A DNA stretch of 64,000 bases from Flavobacterium haoranii (GTDB taxonomy: Bacteria > Bacteroidota > Bacteroidia > Flavobacteriales > Flavobacteriaceae): assembly GCA_003246205.1 (NCBI GenBank), contig QKBC01000019.1, positions 62,001 through 126,000 on the forward strand. Direction: 5' to 3'. Positions within the stretch are counted from its first letter, which is position 1, and every line of letters begins with the position of its first letter. Below, one piece after another: positions 8,470 through 16,514 of the stretch. A model generated the notes under the pieces. The model had not been told where the DNA came from. It worked only from the letters and a program-made list of their open reading frames with translations, and searched no databases. Both the position numbers and the translations under genes were made by a program.

Positions 8470-9375
8470 ATGAAATTAACCGTTTTAGGCTGTTATGCAG
8501 CAACTCCAAGAACTTTAACGAATCCTACTTCCCAACTTTTTGAAATCAAAAATCAGATGTTTTTGATCGATTGCGGGGAAGGAACTCAGGTACAACTTCG
8601 CAAGCATAAGATCAAGTTTTCCCGGATTAACCATATTTTTATTTCACATTTGCATGGAGACCATTTTTATGGTTTAATAGGTTTAATATCGACTTTTACA
8701 TTATTAAACCGTGTAAATGATTTGCATGTTTACGGTCCGAAAGGAATTAAAGAAATTATATTATTACAGTTAAAGGCTTCAGCTTCTTATACGGGCTATA
8801 ATTTGTATTTCCATGAGTTAGAATCTAAAGAAAGTGAATTGATCTATGAAGATGAGCATGTAACGGTTAGAACTATTCCGTTGATACATCGTGTGTATAC
8901 AAACGGATATTTGTTCAGAGAAAAAAATACCCAACGCAAAATCAATATAGAAGAAGTTCAAAAATATAATATTGAAACCTGTTATTACCAGAAAATTAAG
9001 AATGGTAGTGATATTACATTAGATGACGGAACAGTTGTAGATAATAAAGTATTGACTTTTGACTCGGAACCGGAAAGAAGTTATGCTTTTTGCAGTGATA
9101 CGGTTTTCAATACGAAAATTGTGCCTTTGATTGATAATGTTGATGTTTTGTATCATGAATCTACTTTTTTAGAATCAGAAGCGCATTTGGCGGAAAGAAC
9201 AATGCATTCCACTGCTATTCAGGCAGCAACTATTGCTAAAGAAGCTCATGCGAAAAAACTGATTCTAGGTCATTATTCTACACGTTATGGAAGTATCGAA
9301 GCTTTTAAAGAAGAAGCTAAGGCTATTTTTCCTGATGTATTGCTAGCTGACGACGGAGTTTCGTTTGATTTCTAA
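8470..9375 (+). CDS. rnz: Ribonuclease Z (tRNA 3' processing endonuclease)
   Basis: A 301-residue metallo-beta-lactamase-fold nuclease that removes 3' trailers from tRNA precursors. The zinc motif HLHGDH is at residues 60-65, with further ligands in CSDT near 214 and GHYSTRY near 268. Neither tRNA gene in the window encodes CCA, so 3' processing plus CCA addition is expected. The 3' end overlaps the convergent gene at 9372 by 4 bases. Confidence 0.95.
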   Translation: MKLTVLGCYAATPRTLTNPTSQLFEIKNQMFLIDCGEGTQVQLRKHKIKFSRINHIFISHLHGDHFYGLIGLISTFTLLNRVNDLHVYGPKGIKEIILLQLKASASYTGYNLYFHELESKESELIYEDEHVTVRTIPLIHRVYTNGYLFREKNTQRKINIEEVQKYNIETCYYQKIKNGSDITLDDGTVVDNKVLTFDSEPERSYAFCSDTVFNTKIVPLIDNVDVLYHESTFLESEAHLAERTMHSTAIQAATIAKEAHAKKLILGHYSTRYGSIEAFKEEAKAIFPDVLLADDGVSFDF

Positions 9376-10445
9376 ATACTATCTGTATTAGTTTCAGTTG
9401 TCGGATGAATTTCAACTTGTGTTGAATCTTGTGAAGTTTCCGGAATATACTTGCGTTTAACAGGGAAATAATATTCAATAGTTTCAGAGATTGCACCTTT
9501 AGTATTAGGTTCTTCTTTATGAATCTCCAACCATTTGAATTCTCTTTCATCAAAAGAATATTTATTCTTCTCTAAATATTCTTTAGCTTTTGTGAAAACT
9601 TCCTCTTTAAAAGCAATATTGCCCTTGAATGTTACTTTAAGTGCTTGAAATTCCCGTAGTTTAGCAGCATCAATTGTATTGTTAGTAGTTGTAACGATTT
9701 CTTCAGTAACCGGATAACAAGTGGCAAACTTTAAATATTTTGAATTTTGATAGACTAAAACAAACGGATTACCATTAGTTTCAATGTTGTTTTGCTTTAC
9801 AAAAAGAGAAACTTCTATGAGGTCTTTAGCAAGTGCTTTTTTAAAATTGGGGAGTGCAACAGAGTCTTTTTTGAAAAGATAATTTACTTCGTGCTTCGTT
9901 ATAATTCCGGTAACTGAAATTTGACGGAACAAAATGTCGTTTACAATTTGTTTGTTAATTTCTTCCAGAGCTTTCTCTTGTTTCGTTTTAAAGAAATGTT
10001 CAATACCACCATTCAATAAAGCATATATTTTCCATTTGAAATCTAAATTTCCGGAAATGTTCCAGGAAACATCTGTTTTTTGAGTGTCAGAATTTGAAGT
10101 AAAATACCAATTGCTTTTACCTTGCACACCATTGTAATCTAACTTTTGTGCAATGGAATCATTCTGGTATTTTTTTTCAAGAATAAATGAACCTTTGGTA
10201 TTATCATTTATCCAGCTAAAGGAACTATCATCTGAAGTAAAAATGTTTTTAGGTTGTGTTTCAAAATTATTGAACCATAATTTCCATTTAGAAGCATCAG
10301 AAATGAATTGAGAAACAGAATCTTTAGGATGTTTAAGAGTAAAAGAAGCAGAAACTGAAAAATGGTTGGGCTGTGTGGCAATAAAAACCACAAAGGCAAC
10401 ACCAAGAAGTGCTAATAATAAAACGATATACTTAGCAATTTTCAT
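9372..10445 (-). CDS. SRPBCC-domain protein with C-terminal GyrI-like region
   Basis: A 357-residue protein with an N-terminal hydrophobic anchor (LLLALLGVAFVVFI), then an SRPBCC-like region (FTLKHPKDSVSQFISDASKWKLW) to about residue 160. The following part (VSLFVKQNNIETNGNPFVLVY) resembles GyrI-like effector-binding domains. This combination is known in Bacteroidota, but ligands are not. The tail is rich in Thr, Gln and Ser. The stop overlaps the rnz stop by 4 bases. A -7 element (TATATTTG) sits at 10476-10483. Confidence 0.75.
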   Translation of the reverse strand: MKIAKYIVLLLALLGVAFVVFIATQPNHFSVSASFTLKHPKDSVSQFISDASKWKLWFNNFETQPKNIFTSDDSSFSWINDNTKGSFILEKKYQNDSIAQKLDYNGVQGKSNWYFTSNSDTQKTDVSWNISGNLDFKWKIYALLNGGIEHFFKTKQEKALEEINKQIVNDILFRQISVTGIITKHEVNYLFKKDSVALPNFKKALAKDLIEVSLFVKQNNIETNGNPFVLVYQNSKYLKFATCYPVTEEIVTTTNNTIDAAKLREFQALKVTFKGNIAFKEEVFTKAKEYLEKNKYSFDEREFKWLEIHKEEPNTKGAISETIEYYFPVKRKYIPETSQDSTQVEIHPTTETNTDSI

Positions 10446-10475
10446 TCAGATTAAACTAGTAAATTTGGGATTATC

Positions 10476-10483
10476 CAAATATA
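10476..10483 (-). promoter_or_regulatory. -7 promoter element for the SRPBCC gene
   Basis: TATATTTG on the minus strand, about 31 bases before the ATG at 10445. It lies just past the stop of the upstream small membrane protein gene, so the two genes may have separate promoters. Confidence 0.55.
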
Positions 10484-10489
10484 AATAAA

Positions 10490-10705
10490 TTATTCTTTAA
10501 TATAAAATTTAATAAAAAATAAAAAAGCTATAAACAATAGGAAACCAATTAAAATCCAATATGTTCCTTTGTATTGGCTTTTCATTTCTTTTAAATCTTT
10601 TCGGTATACGTAAATCATAGTCGCTATAAAAGCAATTACAAAAAATATAGCGAAGTAAGTTTGACCGGTTGAAAACATTGGGAAAAAATTTTCACAAAAG
10701 TACAT
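10490..10705 (-). CDS. Hypothetical two-helix membrane protein
   Basis: A 71-residue protein with two hydrophobic helices separated by a short charged loop (YRKDLKEMKSQYKG). The frame extends to 10720, but a -7 element (TAGATTTG) occupies 10718-10725, so the ATG at 10705 (MYFCENFF) is preferred, with a very short leader. The architecture suggests a small integral membrane protein; function unknown. Confidence 0.65.
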   Translation of the reverse strand: MYFCENFFPMFSTGQTYFAIFFVIAFIATMIYVYRKDLKEMKSQYKGTYWILIGFLLFIAFLFFIKFYIKE

Positions 10706-10754
10706 AAAACCACGAATCAAATCTATATTTTTATTGGAATAAAAAAGTAGGATT

Positions 10755-11141
10755 ATGAAAAAACAATTAAGTTCAGTACAGATTTTCCATGAGTCATTTG
10801 GATTAGGAGTAAGTACTTTGCCTAAAGCAGATTTAGGTGAACAAATTAACCTATTGCGTTATAATTTAATGAAAGAGGAAAATGAAGAGTATTTAGAAGC
10901 TGTTCAAAATGGTGATTTAATCGAAATAGCAGATGCTTTAGGAGATATGTTGTATATTTTGTGTGGAACAATTCTGGAACATGGATTGCAGCACAAAATA
11001 GAAGAAGTATTTGAAGAAATTCAACGCAGTAATATGAGTAAATTAGGAGAAAATGGTAAACCGATTTATAGAGAAGACGGTAAAGTAATGAAAGGTCCTA
11101 ATTATTTTAAACCTAATATAAAAGAAGTTTTAGATGTATAA
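10755..11141 (+). CDS. MazG-like nucleotide pyrophosphohydrolase
   Basis: A 128-residue all-alpha NTP pyrophosphatase. The metal-binding ExxE...ExxD pattern appears as KEENEEYLEA followed by EIADALGDMLYI, roughly residues 40-75. Such enzymes hydrolyse (d)NTPs to monophosphates, often for house-cleaning. The last third (GKPIYREDGKVMKGPNYFKP) is typical of the stand-alone MazG-like/phosphoribosyl-ATP pyrophosphohydrolase-like proteins. Substrate is unassigned. Confidence 0.85.
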   Translation: MKKQLSSVQIFHESFGLGVSTLPKADLGEQINLLRYNLMKEENEEYLEAVQNGDLIEIADALGDMLYILCGTILEHGLQHKIEEVFEEIQRSNMSKLGENGKPIYREDGKVMKGPNYFKPNIKEVLDV

Positions 11142-11144
11142 AAA

Positions 11145-11188
11145 AACAGTCTCGATGTAGAAAACATAAGTTTTGTGTCGAGACTGTT
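11145..11188 (-). terminator. Long hairpin terminator of ilvE
   Basis: Inverted repeat AACAGTCTCGA...TCGAGACTGTT with an inner AAAAC/GTTTT stem. The T run lies on the minus-strand side (A run at 11141-11147), so it mainly ends the ilvE transcript. It may also fold in the converging mazG-like transcript. Confidence 0.8.
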
Positions 11189-11200
11189 CTTCATTAGAAA

Positions 11201-12268
11201 CTAGATTTTTACGGTCCAGCCAAATGTATCTTCGTCTACCTTAGTTTGAATGTTCGTTAACTTTTCTTTTAAATGTAAAGCAAACGAATTTTCAACTTTA
11301 GGCAGTTCAAAATAGTCATCTTTATAAGCAAACCCGGCAATAGGGTTAACTACAGCAGCAGTTCCGGCTCCGAAAATTTCTTTTAGAGAACCATCTTTTG
11401 CAGCAGCAATTAATTCGTCTACTAAAACCGATTTCACTTCTACGTTCATATTTTCTCTTTTCGCCAACTCAATTAAGCTTTTACGAGTAACACCATCTAA
11501 AATTCTTTCACTGGTAGGTGCTGTGTATAAAGTATCATTAATTCGGAAGAAAACATTCATGGTTCCGGCTTCTTCAAGCTTAGTATGCGTAGCATCATCT
11601 GTCCAGATAACTTGTTGATATCCTTTTTCGTTAGCTAATTTTGTCGGATAGAACTGAGCAGAGTAATTACCGGCAGCTTTAGCAGCACCGATACCGCCAT
11701 TTGCAGCTCTACTGAAATGATCCGCAATGATTACTTTAACTTCTCCTGAATAGTATGATTTAGCAGGTGATAAAATAATGCAGAATCTATAATTGTTAGA
11801 AGGAGAGGCAATAACACCTGTACTAGTAGCAATCATAAACGGACGAATATATAGTGATTTTCCGGTACCGCGTTGCACCCAATCTTTTTCAATTTGAAGT
11901 AATTTTTTTAATCCGCCTAAGAAAACTTCTTCCGGTACTTCCGGCATAGCTAAGCGTACAGCACTTTTGTTGAAACGTGCAAAATTTTGTTCCGGTCTGA
12001 AAAGCCAAACGTCTCCGGCTTCATCTTTATAGGCTTTCATTCCCTCAAAAATAGCCTGTCCGTAATGGAAAACTCTAGCAGATGGTTCAATAGAAAATGG
12101 TTTATAAGGCATAATTTCCGGCTGATTCCATCGTCCGTCTACAAAATCGCAAACCAACATATGATCGGTAAAAACATTACCAAAGCTTAGATTTTCAAAA
12201 TCAATATCATGAATTTTTGAACGCTCAGTTAAATTGAGTTTGATGTCTTCGAGAGTTTTAATTTCCAT
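11201..12268 (-). CDS. ilvE: Branched-chain amino acid aminotransferase
   Basis: A 355-residue fold-type IV PLP enzyme that interconverts Leu/Ile/Val and their 2-oxo acids. The PLP lysine is K197 in GGIGAAKAAGNY, and EEAGTMNVFF near residue 232 is the cofactor-phosphate and carboxylate region. Length is typical of the longer eukaryote-like BCAT subgroup found in Bacteroidota. A -7 element (TATTTTTG) is at 12296-12303 and a strong hairpin follows the stop. Confidence 0.95.
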   Translation of the reverse strand: MEIKTLEDIKLNLTERSKIHDIDFENLSFGNVFTDHMLVCDFVDGRWNQPEIMPYKPFSIEPSARVFHYGQAIFEGMKAYKDEAGDVWLFRPEQNFARFNKSAVRLAMPEVPEEVFLGGLKKLLQIEKDWVQRGTGKSLYIRPFMIATSTGVIASPSNNYRFCIILSPAKSYYSGEVKVIIADHFSRAANGGIGAAKAAGNYSAQFYPTKLANEKGYQQVIWTDDATHTKLEEAGTMNVFFRINDTLYTAPTSERILDGVTRKSLIELAKRENMNVEVKSVLVDELIAAAKDGSLKEIFGAGTAAVVNPIAGFAYKDDYFELPKVENSFALHLKEKLTNIQTKVDEDTFGWTVKI

Positions 12269-12295
12269 TAGTTCTTATATTAAAATTGTGTGTTT

Positions 12296-12303
12296 CAAAA
12301 ATA
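12296..12303 (-). promoter_or_regulatory. -7 promoter element for ilvE
   Basis: TATTTTTG on the minus strand, 27 bases before the ATG. No matching -33 TTTG is seen at the usual distance. Confidence 0.5.
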
Positions 12304-12512
12304 AACAAAATATTCTTTAATTTTATTGCTAAAATTAAGAATTTAATAAAATTAATAATAGTTTTTTGTGAATAGTAAAAAATCGACTTAAATTTATTGG
12401 TTTTGAATGATTTGTTGATATCTTTTTACGAATTCCTTTTGTATATTGTCGTATATAAATAATTTTACAGAAAATCAGAGAATCAATAAATTTTTTGCAA
12501 AGATAAGTAATT

Positions 12513-13019
12513 ATGAAGAAAAATGTATTAGCTTTTGGAATTCTTTTGACCTTGTTAAGTTGTGGTAAAGAAAAAAAAGAAGAACAAGCAGTAGTAGAAG
12601 AGCCTAAAGTAGCAGTAGAATATGCCGTTTTTGGTGATTCAATTACATCTGAAGGAGCAATTTCAGCTCATGAAATGATGGAAAAGTTTACTAATTTAAA
12701 AGAAGGTGATACCGTTGATGTAAAATTCCAATCATCAATTCATGAAGTATGCCAAAAGAAAGGTTGTTGGATGACTTTAGGATTGGAAAACGATAAAGAA
12801 GCTTTTGTAAAGTTTAAAGATTACGGCTTTTTTGTACCAAAAAATGCTCAGGATAAAGATGTAGTAGTGAACGGAAAAGCATTTGTAAGTGTGATTAGTG
12901 TTGATGAATTAAAGCATTATGCTAAAGACGAAGGTAAATCGCAAGCAGCTATTGACAGTATTACGGAACCAAAAGTTACGTATTCGTTGATGGCAGATGG
13001 TGTTTTAATCCAAAAATAA
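12513..13019 (+). CDS. DUF4920 lipoprotein
   Basis: A 168-residue lipoprotein with signal peptide and lipobox ending LTLLSC (C17), followed by a Lys/Glu-rich linker. The mature part matches DUF4920 (VFGDSI, CQKKGCWMTL), a Bacteroidota family of unknown function with a paired-Cys motif. It ends one base before the start of the next lipoprotein gene, so the two are co-expressed. It is probably anchored in the outer membrane and faces the periplasm. Confidence 0.85.
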   Translation: MKKNVLAFGILLTLLSCGKEKKEEQAVVEEPKVAVEYAVFGDSITSEGAISAHEMMEKFTNLKEGDTVDVKFQSSIHEVCQKKGCWMTLGLENDKEAFVKFKDYGFFVPKNAQDKDVVVNGKAFVSVISVDELKHYAKDEGKSQAAIDSITEPKVTYSLMADGVLIQK

Positions 13020-13020
13020 A

Positions 13021-13494
13021 ATGAAAAAAGTAGTTTTTAGTTTCCTTTTAATAGTTGGTCTGACTTTTTTTCAATCTTGTAAAAAAGAAGAAAAAAAAGA
13101 AACAGCAGATGCTAAAAAGACAGAGTGTACATCAGATTCCTCTAAAAATGATGATGGATTTGATATGTATGAAATGAGTGAAATGGCAGCTTTGATGGAA
13201 CAGATGTATGTTGATAACCAACGCTTAAAAGAAAGAATTTTAAAAGGAGATACCATAGGAAAATTTCCTCAGCATTTTATGCGCATCCATAAAGCTGTTT
13301 TAACAGATGAAACCGATAAGGATCAGTTTTTTAATGAACAAGCTAAAAAGTTTATTGAAGCACAAGAACACATTTATAATGATCCTGAAAATGCAAAAGA
13401 GCACTTCAATAACGGAATCGATGCTTGTATAAAATGCCATGAAGTGAAATGTGGCGGACCTATTCCAAAAATTAAAAAATTATATATTCAATAG
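13021..13494 (+). CDS. Lipoprotein with single C-terminal haem-binding CxxCH motif
   Basis: A 157-residue lipoprotein (lipobox LTFFQSC, C20) with a charged linker, a helical middle part rich in Met/Glu, and CIKCHEVKCGGP near the C-terminus. CxxCH is the covalent haem c attachment motif, and the helical character suggests a cytochrome c'-like arrangement. It follows the DUF4920 gene by one base. A periplasmic electron-transfer role is inferred. A 30-bp palindrome lies just downstream. Confidence 0.75.
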   Translation: MKKVVFSFLLIVGLTFFQSCKKEEKKETADAKKTECTSDSSKNDDGFDMYEMSEMAALMEQMYVDNQRLKERILKGDTIGKFPQHFMRIHKAVLTDETDKDQFFNEQAKKFIEAQEHIYNDPENAKEHFNNGIDACIKCHEVKCGGPIPKIKKLYIQ

Positions 13495-13500
13495 GTAATC

Positions 13501-13530
13501 AAAAAGTTTAAGAGATCTCTTAAACTTTTT
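13501..13530. terminator. Perfect palindromic terminator
   Basis: A 30-base perfect palindrome with core AAGAGATCTCTT flanked by AAAAAGTTT and AAACTTTTT, ending in a T run. It closes the two-gene lipoprotein unit before mnmD. Confidence 0.8.
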
Positions 13531-13555
13531 TGTTTTAATAAGAGTTCTCCAAATT

Positions 13556-14212
13556 ATGAATCGCAAGATTATCACAACTAATGATGGTTCAGTAACCATT
13601 CATATTGAAGATTGGAATGAAAGTTATCATTCTAAACATGGCGCTATACAAGAAGCGTATCATGTTTTTATAAAAAACGGGTTGGATTTATTTTCTGATG
13701 AAATTTCTATCTTAGAAATTGGTTTCGGAACCGGGTTAAATGCTTTTATCACCTATTTGGAACATATAAAAAGAAATCTGAAGATCAACTATGTTGGAGT
13801 AGAAGCTTATCCTGTTGCTGCCGAAGAAGTTTTACAACTTAATTATGTTTCTCAATTAAAAGCAGAACAATATCGCGATATTTTTGACGTTATGCATCAA
13901 TCAGATTGGAATGTTCCCGTTAGCGTAACGGAAACTTTCTCTCTAACCAAAAGACAACAATTTTTTCAAGAGATAAATGATGAAAACATTTTTGATTTGA
14001 TTTACTTTGATGCTTTCGGATTCAGAGTGCAACCCGAATTGTGGAACGAGACTATTTTTGAGCGAATGTATAACGCTTTAAAACCGAAAGGAGTTTTAGT
14101 AACGTATGCTTGTAGAACCAGTATTAAGAATGCTATGTTATCAGCTGGTTTTAAAGTAGAAAAGCTCCCGGGAGCTCCTGGTAAAAGAGAAATGCTGAGA
14201 GCTATAAAGTAA
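13556..14212 (+). CDS. mnmD: tRNA (mnm5s2U34) methyltransferase, stand-alone MnmD
   Basis: A 218-residue SAM-dependent methyltransferase. The SAM-binding motif I is EIGFGTGLNAF at about residues 58-68, with DLIYFDAFGF near 147 and the C-terminal PGKREMLRA typical of MnmD/MnmC1. The enzyme converts nm5s2U34 to mnm5s2U34 in tRNA anticodons. In E. coli this domain is fused to an oxidase (MnmC); here it stands alone, as in many Bacteroidota. Confidence 0.88.
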   Translation: MNRKIITTNDGSVTIHIEDWNESYHSKHGAIQEAYHVFIKNGLDLFSDEISILEIGFGTGLNAFITYLEHIKRNLKINYVGVEAYPVAAEEVLQLNYVSQLKAEQYRDIFDVMHQSDWNVPVSVTETFSLTKRQQFFQEINDENIFDLIYFDAFGFRVQPELWNETIFERMYNALKPKGVLVTYACRTSIKNAMLSAGFKVEKLPGAPGKREMLRAIK

Positions 14213-14275
14213 AAAATTATATTTTTTTTAAGATTTTTTTAATGAATATAATGATAAATGTATTCTAAAAATTAT

Positions 14276-14283
14276 TATTTTTG
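14276..14283 (+). promoter_or_regulatory. -7 promoter element for the 64-residue ORF
   Basis: TATTTTTG, 45 bases before the ATG at 14329. It implies a separate transcript for this small gene. Confidence 0.5.
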
Positions 14284-14328
14284 AAAACACGTTCTTACCC
14301 CTGTTTAACCAATATATCCTAAAAAAGT

Positions 14329-14523
14329 ATGTCAAGATCAATGTATTCGTACACTAAATCTATACTTGAAAGAGTTAGTTTTGACCCTAGACTTTTTTGT
14401 AAAGAGCTAGAAAAAGCAGTTAAAGTTTTATTACCATATGAAATTGAACAGTTAAGAGATTGGTTACTACAATTTACAAAAGAAAAACCGGAACTGAGGC
14501 AGTGTTTGATATATGTAAACTGA
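14329..14523 (+). CDS. Conserved small hypothetical protein
   Basis: A 64-residue, mostly helical soluble protein (YTKSILERVSFDPRLFCKEL, then LLPYEIEQLRDWL). It has its own promoter-like -7 element and a strong terminator, so it looks like a real one-gene unit. I recall similar short proteins in flavobacteria but know of no function. An opposite-strand frame over the same bases is considered a shadow. Confidence 0.7.
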   Translation: MSRSMYSYTKSILERVSFDPRLFCKELEKAVKVLLPYEIEQLRDWLLQFTKEKPELRQCLIYVN

Positions 14524-14531
14524 AAATAACA

Positions 14532-14559
14532 AAAAAGAGTGGCTAAAACCACTCTTTTT
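14532..14559. terminator. Bidirectional terminator between small ORF and oxyR
   Basis: Stem AAAAAGAGTGG / CCACTCTTTTT with loop CTAAAA, flanked by A and T runs. It serves both converging transcripts. Confidence 0.88.
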
Positions 14560-15497
14560 TATTTTAATTTAGGACTTATAATTTCGACATTTTGAAAAGC
14601 AATAGCCCCTCTGACTACTCCTGATATAGTATTGCGGAGCGCTTCTATTATATGTATCTTAAGTTCGTTTTTAGGATAAATTAAACTGACTTCGCGAGCC
14701 GGTTTAGGATCTACAAAATTGCGAAGTTTAGCTTTATTGTTTTCGTTTAAATCAAGTGTATGTAAATACGGTAATAAAGTTACACCTAAACCTTCATCGG
14801 CCAATTTGATCAATGTTTCAAAGCTTCCGCTTTCTAAGTGAAATCCGCCATCTTCTAAAAACTTGTTGTTTTTGCATAAATTCAATATTCCGTTTCGGAA
14901 ACAGTGACCGTCTTGCAGCAATAAAATATTATCATTATCCAGATCATTAATATCAATTTCTTTCTTACTGTAGTTTATATTATTTTCAGGAATATAAGCG
15001 ACAAAAGGCTCGTAATACAGAACAATTTCTTTAATATTTTCTTCTTCAAGCGGTGTGGCTGCAATGGCACAATCTAAATGGCCGTTTTTTAATTTGGTAA
15101 TAATTTCTTCCGTAGTATTCTCTTCTATGATTAAATTGACTTTGGGATATTTATGGATAAAATTATTTAAAAACATAGGAAGCAATGTTGGCATAATAGT
15201 CGGAATAATTCCAACTTTAAATTCGCCGCCGATATATCCTTTTTGCTGATCTACAATATCTTTTATTCTGCCGGCCTCATTAACTATATTTTTAGCCTGC
15301 GTAACTATTTTTTCACCGACTTCAGTTAAAGAAATCGGTTTTTTACTTCGATCAAAGATAATAATGTCTAACTCTTCTTCTAACTTTTGGATTTGCATGC
15401 TTAAAGTAGGTTGTGTAACAAAGCATTTTTCAGCAGCTAAAGTAAAATTTTTATGTTCGGCAACAGCCAAAACATAATGAAGTTGAGTGATAGTCAT
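14559..15497 (-). CDS. oxyR: OxyR, LysR-type peroxide sensor
   Basis: A 312-residue LysR-type regulator with an N-terminal winged helix (LHYVLAVAEHKNFTLAAEK). The redox loop DGHCFRNGILNLC places the two cysteines at residues 199 and 208, the same numbering and spacing as the disulphide pair of E. coli OxyR. H2O2 would oxidise C199 and switch the protein to its activating form. It is divergent from dps with 106 bases between starts, so dps is a likely target. Confidence 0.95.
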   Translation of the reverse strand: MTITQLHYVLAVAEHKNFTLAAEKCFVTQPTLSMQIQKLEEELDIIIFDRSKKPISLTEVGEKIVTQAKNIVNEAGRIKDIVDQQKGYIGGEFKVGIIPTIMPTLLPMFLNNFIHKYPKVNLIIEENTTEEIITKLKNGHLDCAIAATPLEEENIKEIVLYYEPFVAYIPENNINYSKKEIDINDLDNDNILLLQDGHCFRNGILNLCKNNKFLEDGGFHLESGSFETLIKLADEGLGVTLLPYLHTLDLNENNKAKLRNFVDPKPAREVSLIYPKNELKIHIIEALRNTISGVVRGAIAFQNVEIISPKLK

Positions 15498-15517
15498 CTT
15501 GATAAATTATTTTGATG

Positions 15518-15525
15518 CAAATATA
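15518..15525 (-). promoter_or_regulatory. -7 promoter element for oxyR
   Basis: TATATTTG on the minus strand, 20 bases before the oxyR ATG. It lies back to back with the dps element at 15569-15576. Confidence 0.6.
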
Positions 15526-15568
15526 ATAACTATCAATTTGGATTATGGAAAAAAAGTATAAAAAAACG

Positions 15569-15576
15569 TAAATTTG
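15569..15576 (+). promoter_or_regulatory. -7 promoter element for dps
   Basis: TAAATTTG, 27 bases before the dps ATG. No good -33 TTTG is found at 19 bases, consistent with a promoter that needs an activator such as OxyR (inference). Confidence 0.6.
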
Positions 15577-15603
15577 AATGTAATTAAAAAATGACAAAAA
15601 ATT

Positions 15604-16083
15604 ATGAAAACAAACACATTAGGCTTACCTATTAAAGAAACAGAAAAATTAGTTGAAAATTTAAATACTTTGTTATCTAACTTTCAGGTGTATTATCAAA
15701 ATTTAAGAGGTTTACATTGGAATATCAGAGGAAAACGCTTTTTTGATTTGCATTTGAAATTTGAAGAACTATACAATGATTCTCAATTAAAGATTGATAT
15801 GATAGCAGAGAGAGTTTTGACTTTGGGCGGAACCCCTTTGCATACGTTTTCAGATTATTTAGAAAACAATCGTTTAAAAGTGGGCAAAAACATCTCAAAA
15901 GACGTTGAAGCAGTTCAGTTAGTAATCGAGTCTTTGACCGATTTATTGAGAATTGAGCGTGAAATCTTAAATGCTTCTGCTGAGATTGATGATGAAGGTA
16001 CTAATTCTATGATGAGTGATTTTATAAAAGAACAAGAAAAAACCATTTGGATGCTGAAAGCTTGGATGGAAGAAGAAATTTAA
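15604..16083 (+). CDS. dps: Dps ferritin-like DNA-protection protein
   Basis: A 159-residue Dps. The inter-subunit ferroxidase residues are visible as H38 (GLHWN), H50 (DLHLKFEELY), D65 and E69 (KIDMIAERVLTLGG). Dps dodecamers oxidise Fe(II) with H2O2, store iron and often bind DNA. The N-terminus is short with few lysines, so DNA binding is uncertain. It is divergent from oxyR and ends in a clear terminator. Confidence 0.95.
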   Translation: MKTNTLGLPIKETEKLVENLNTLLSNFQVYYQNLRGLHWNIRGKRFFDLHLKFEELYNDSQLKIDMIAERVLTLGGTPLHTFSDYLENNRLKVGKNISKDVEAVQLVIESLTDLLRIEREILNASAEIDDEGTNSMMSDFIKEQEKTIWMLKAWMEEEI

Positions 16084-16090
16084 TGAACAG

Positions 16091-16115
16091 ACCACGCAAT
16101 TCGCGTGGTTTTTTA
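16091..16115 (+). terminator. Terminator of dps
   Basis: Stem ACCACGC / GCGTGGT with loop AATTC, followed by a T run. Confidence 0.9.
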
Positions 16116-16147
16116 TATGTTTTTCTAGGATTTCTGCTTAGAAATTC

Positions 16148-16155
16148 TATATTTG
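16148..16155 (+). promoter_or_regulatory. -7 promoter element before the 95-residue ORF
   Basis: TATATTTG only 4 bases before the ATG at 16160. The expected start of transcription falls on or next to the ATG, suggesting a leaderless or nearly leaderless message. Confidence 0.45.
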
Positions 16156-16159
16156 TACT

Positions 16160-16447
16160 ATGAAGTGTTTCACCAAAATAATTATTCTTTTGTTTTTTAT
16201 CTTTTTAATGACTCCAACGGTGGTCAGTATATTAGATAAAAAAGTGGATACTTCTTATTTTTATAATATGGCTGAAGAAGAACAAAACCATGTTTCTTTT
16301 AAAGCAATTAAGGTGTCTTTTCAAGTATTCATTAGCCATGAACCGATTTTGGTTACCCGATCAAAGAATATTTTCCTGAATAGGAATGAAACAATTCTTG
16401 AATCTTTATCAGCACTTATATTTTTACCACCTCCCGAATTATCATAA
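16160..16447 (+). CDS. Small exported hypothetical protein upstream of SulP
   Basis: A 95-residue protein with an N-terminal hydrophobic signal or anchor (IIILLFFIFLMTPTVVSIL), a short polar region with MAEEEQNHVSF, and a Pro-rich end (LPPPELS). It has no known family. It lies 67 bases upstream of the SulP gene on the same strand, with no terminator between, so it is probably part of the SulP/carbonic-anhydrase unit. Function unknown. Confidence 0.6.
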   Translation: MKCFTKIIILLFFIFLMTPTVVSILDKKVDTSYFYNMAEEEQNHVSFKAIKVSFQVFISHEPILVTRSKNIFLNRNETILESLSALIFLPPPELS

Positions 16448-16514
16448 TATCTTTTCAAATTTAAACTTCAAAACCCAATTATTTGAAGTAGTGTTTAATT
16501 TGTAAAATATATCT

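Noticed and set aside
14319..14552. 77-codon minus-strand ORF over the 64-residue gene
   Set aside because: It runs through a strong terminator stem and has no promoter; the plus-strand ORF has both a promoter and a terminator.
15498..15603. Canonical OxyR-binding site (four ATAGnT elements)
   Set aside because: Partial CTAT/ATAG fragments occur but not in the right spacing; no site is claimed.
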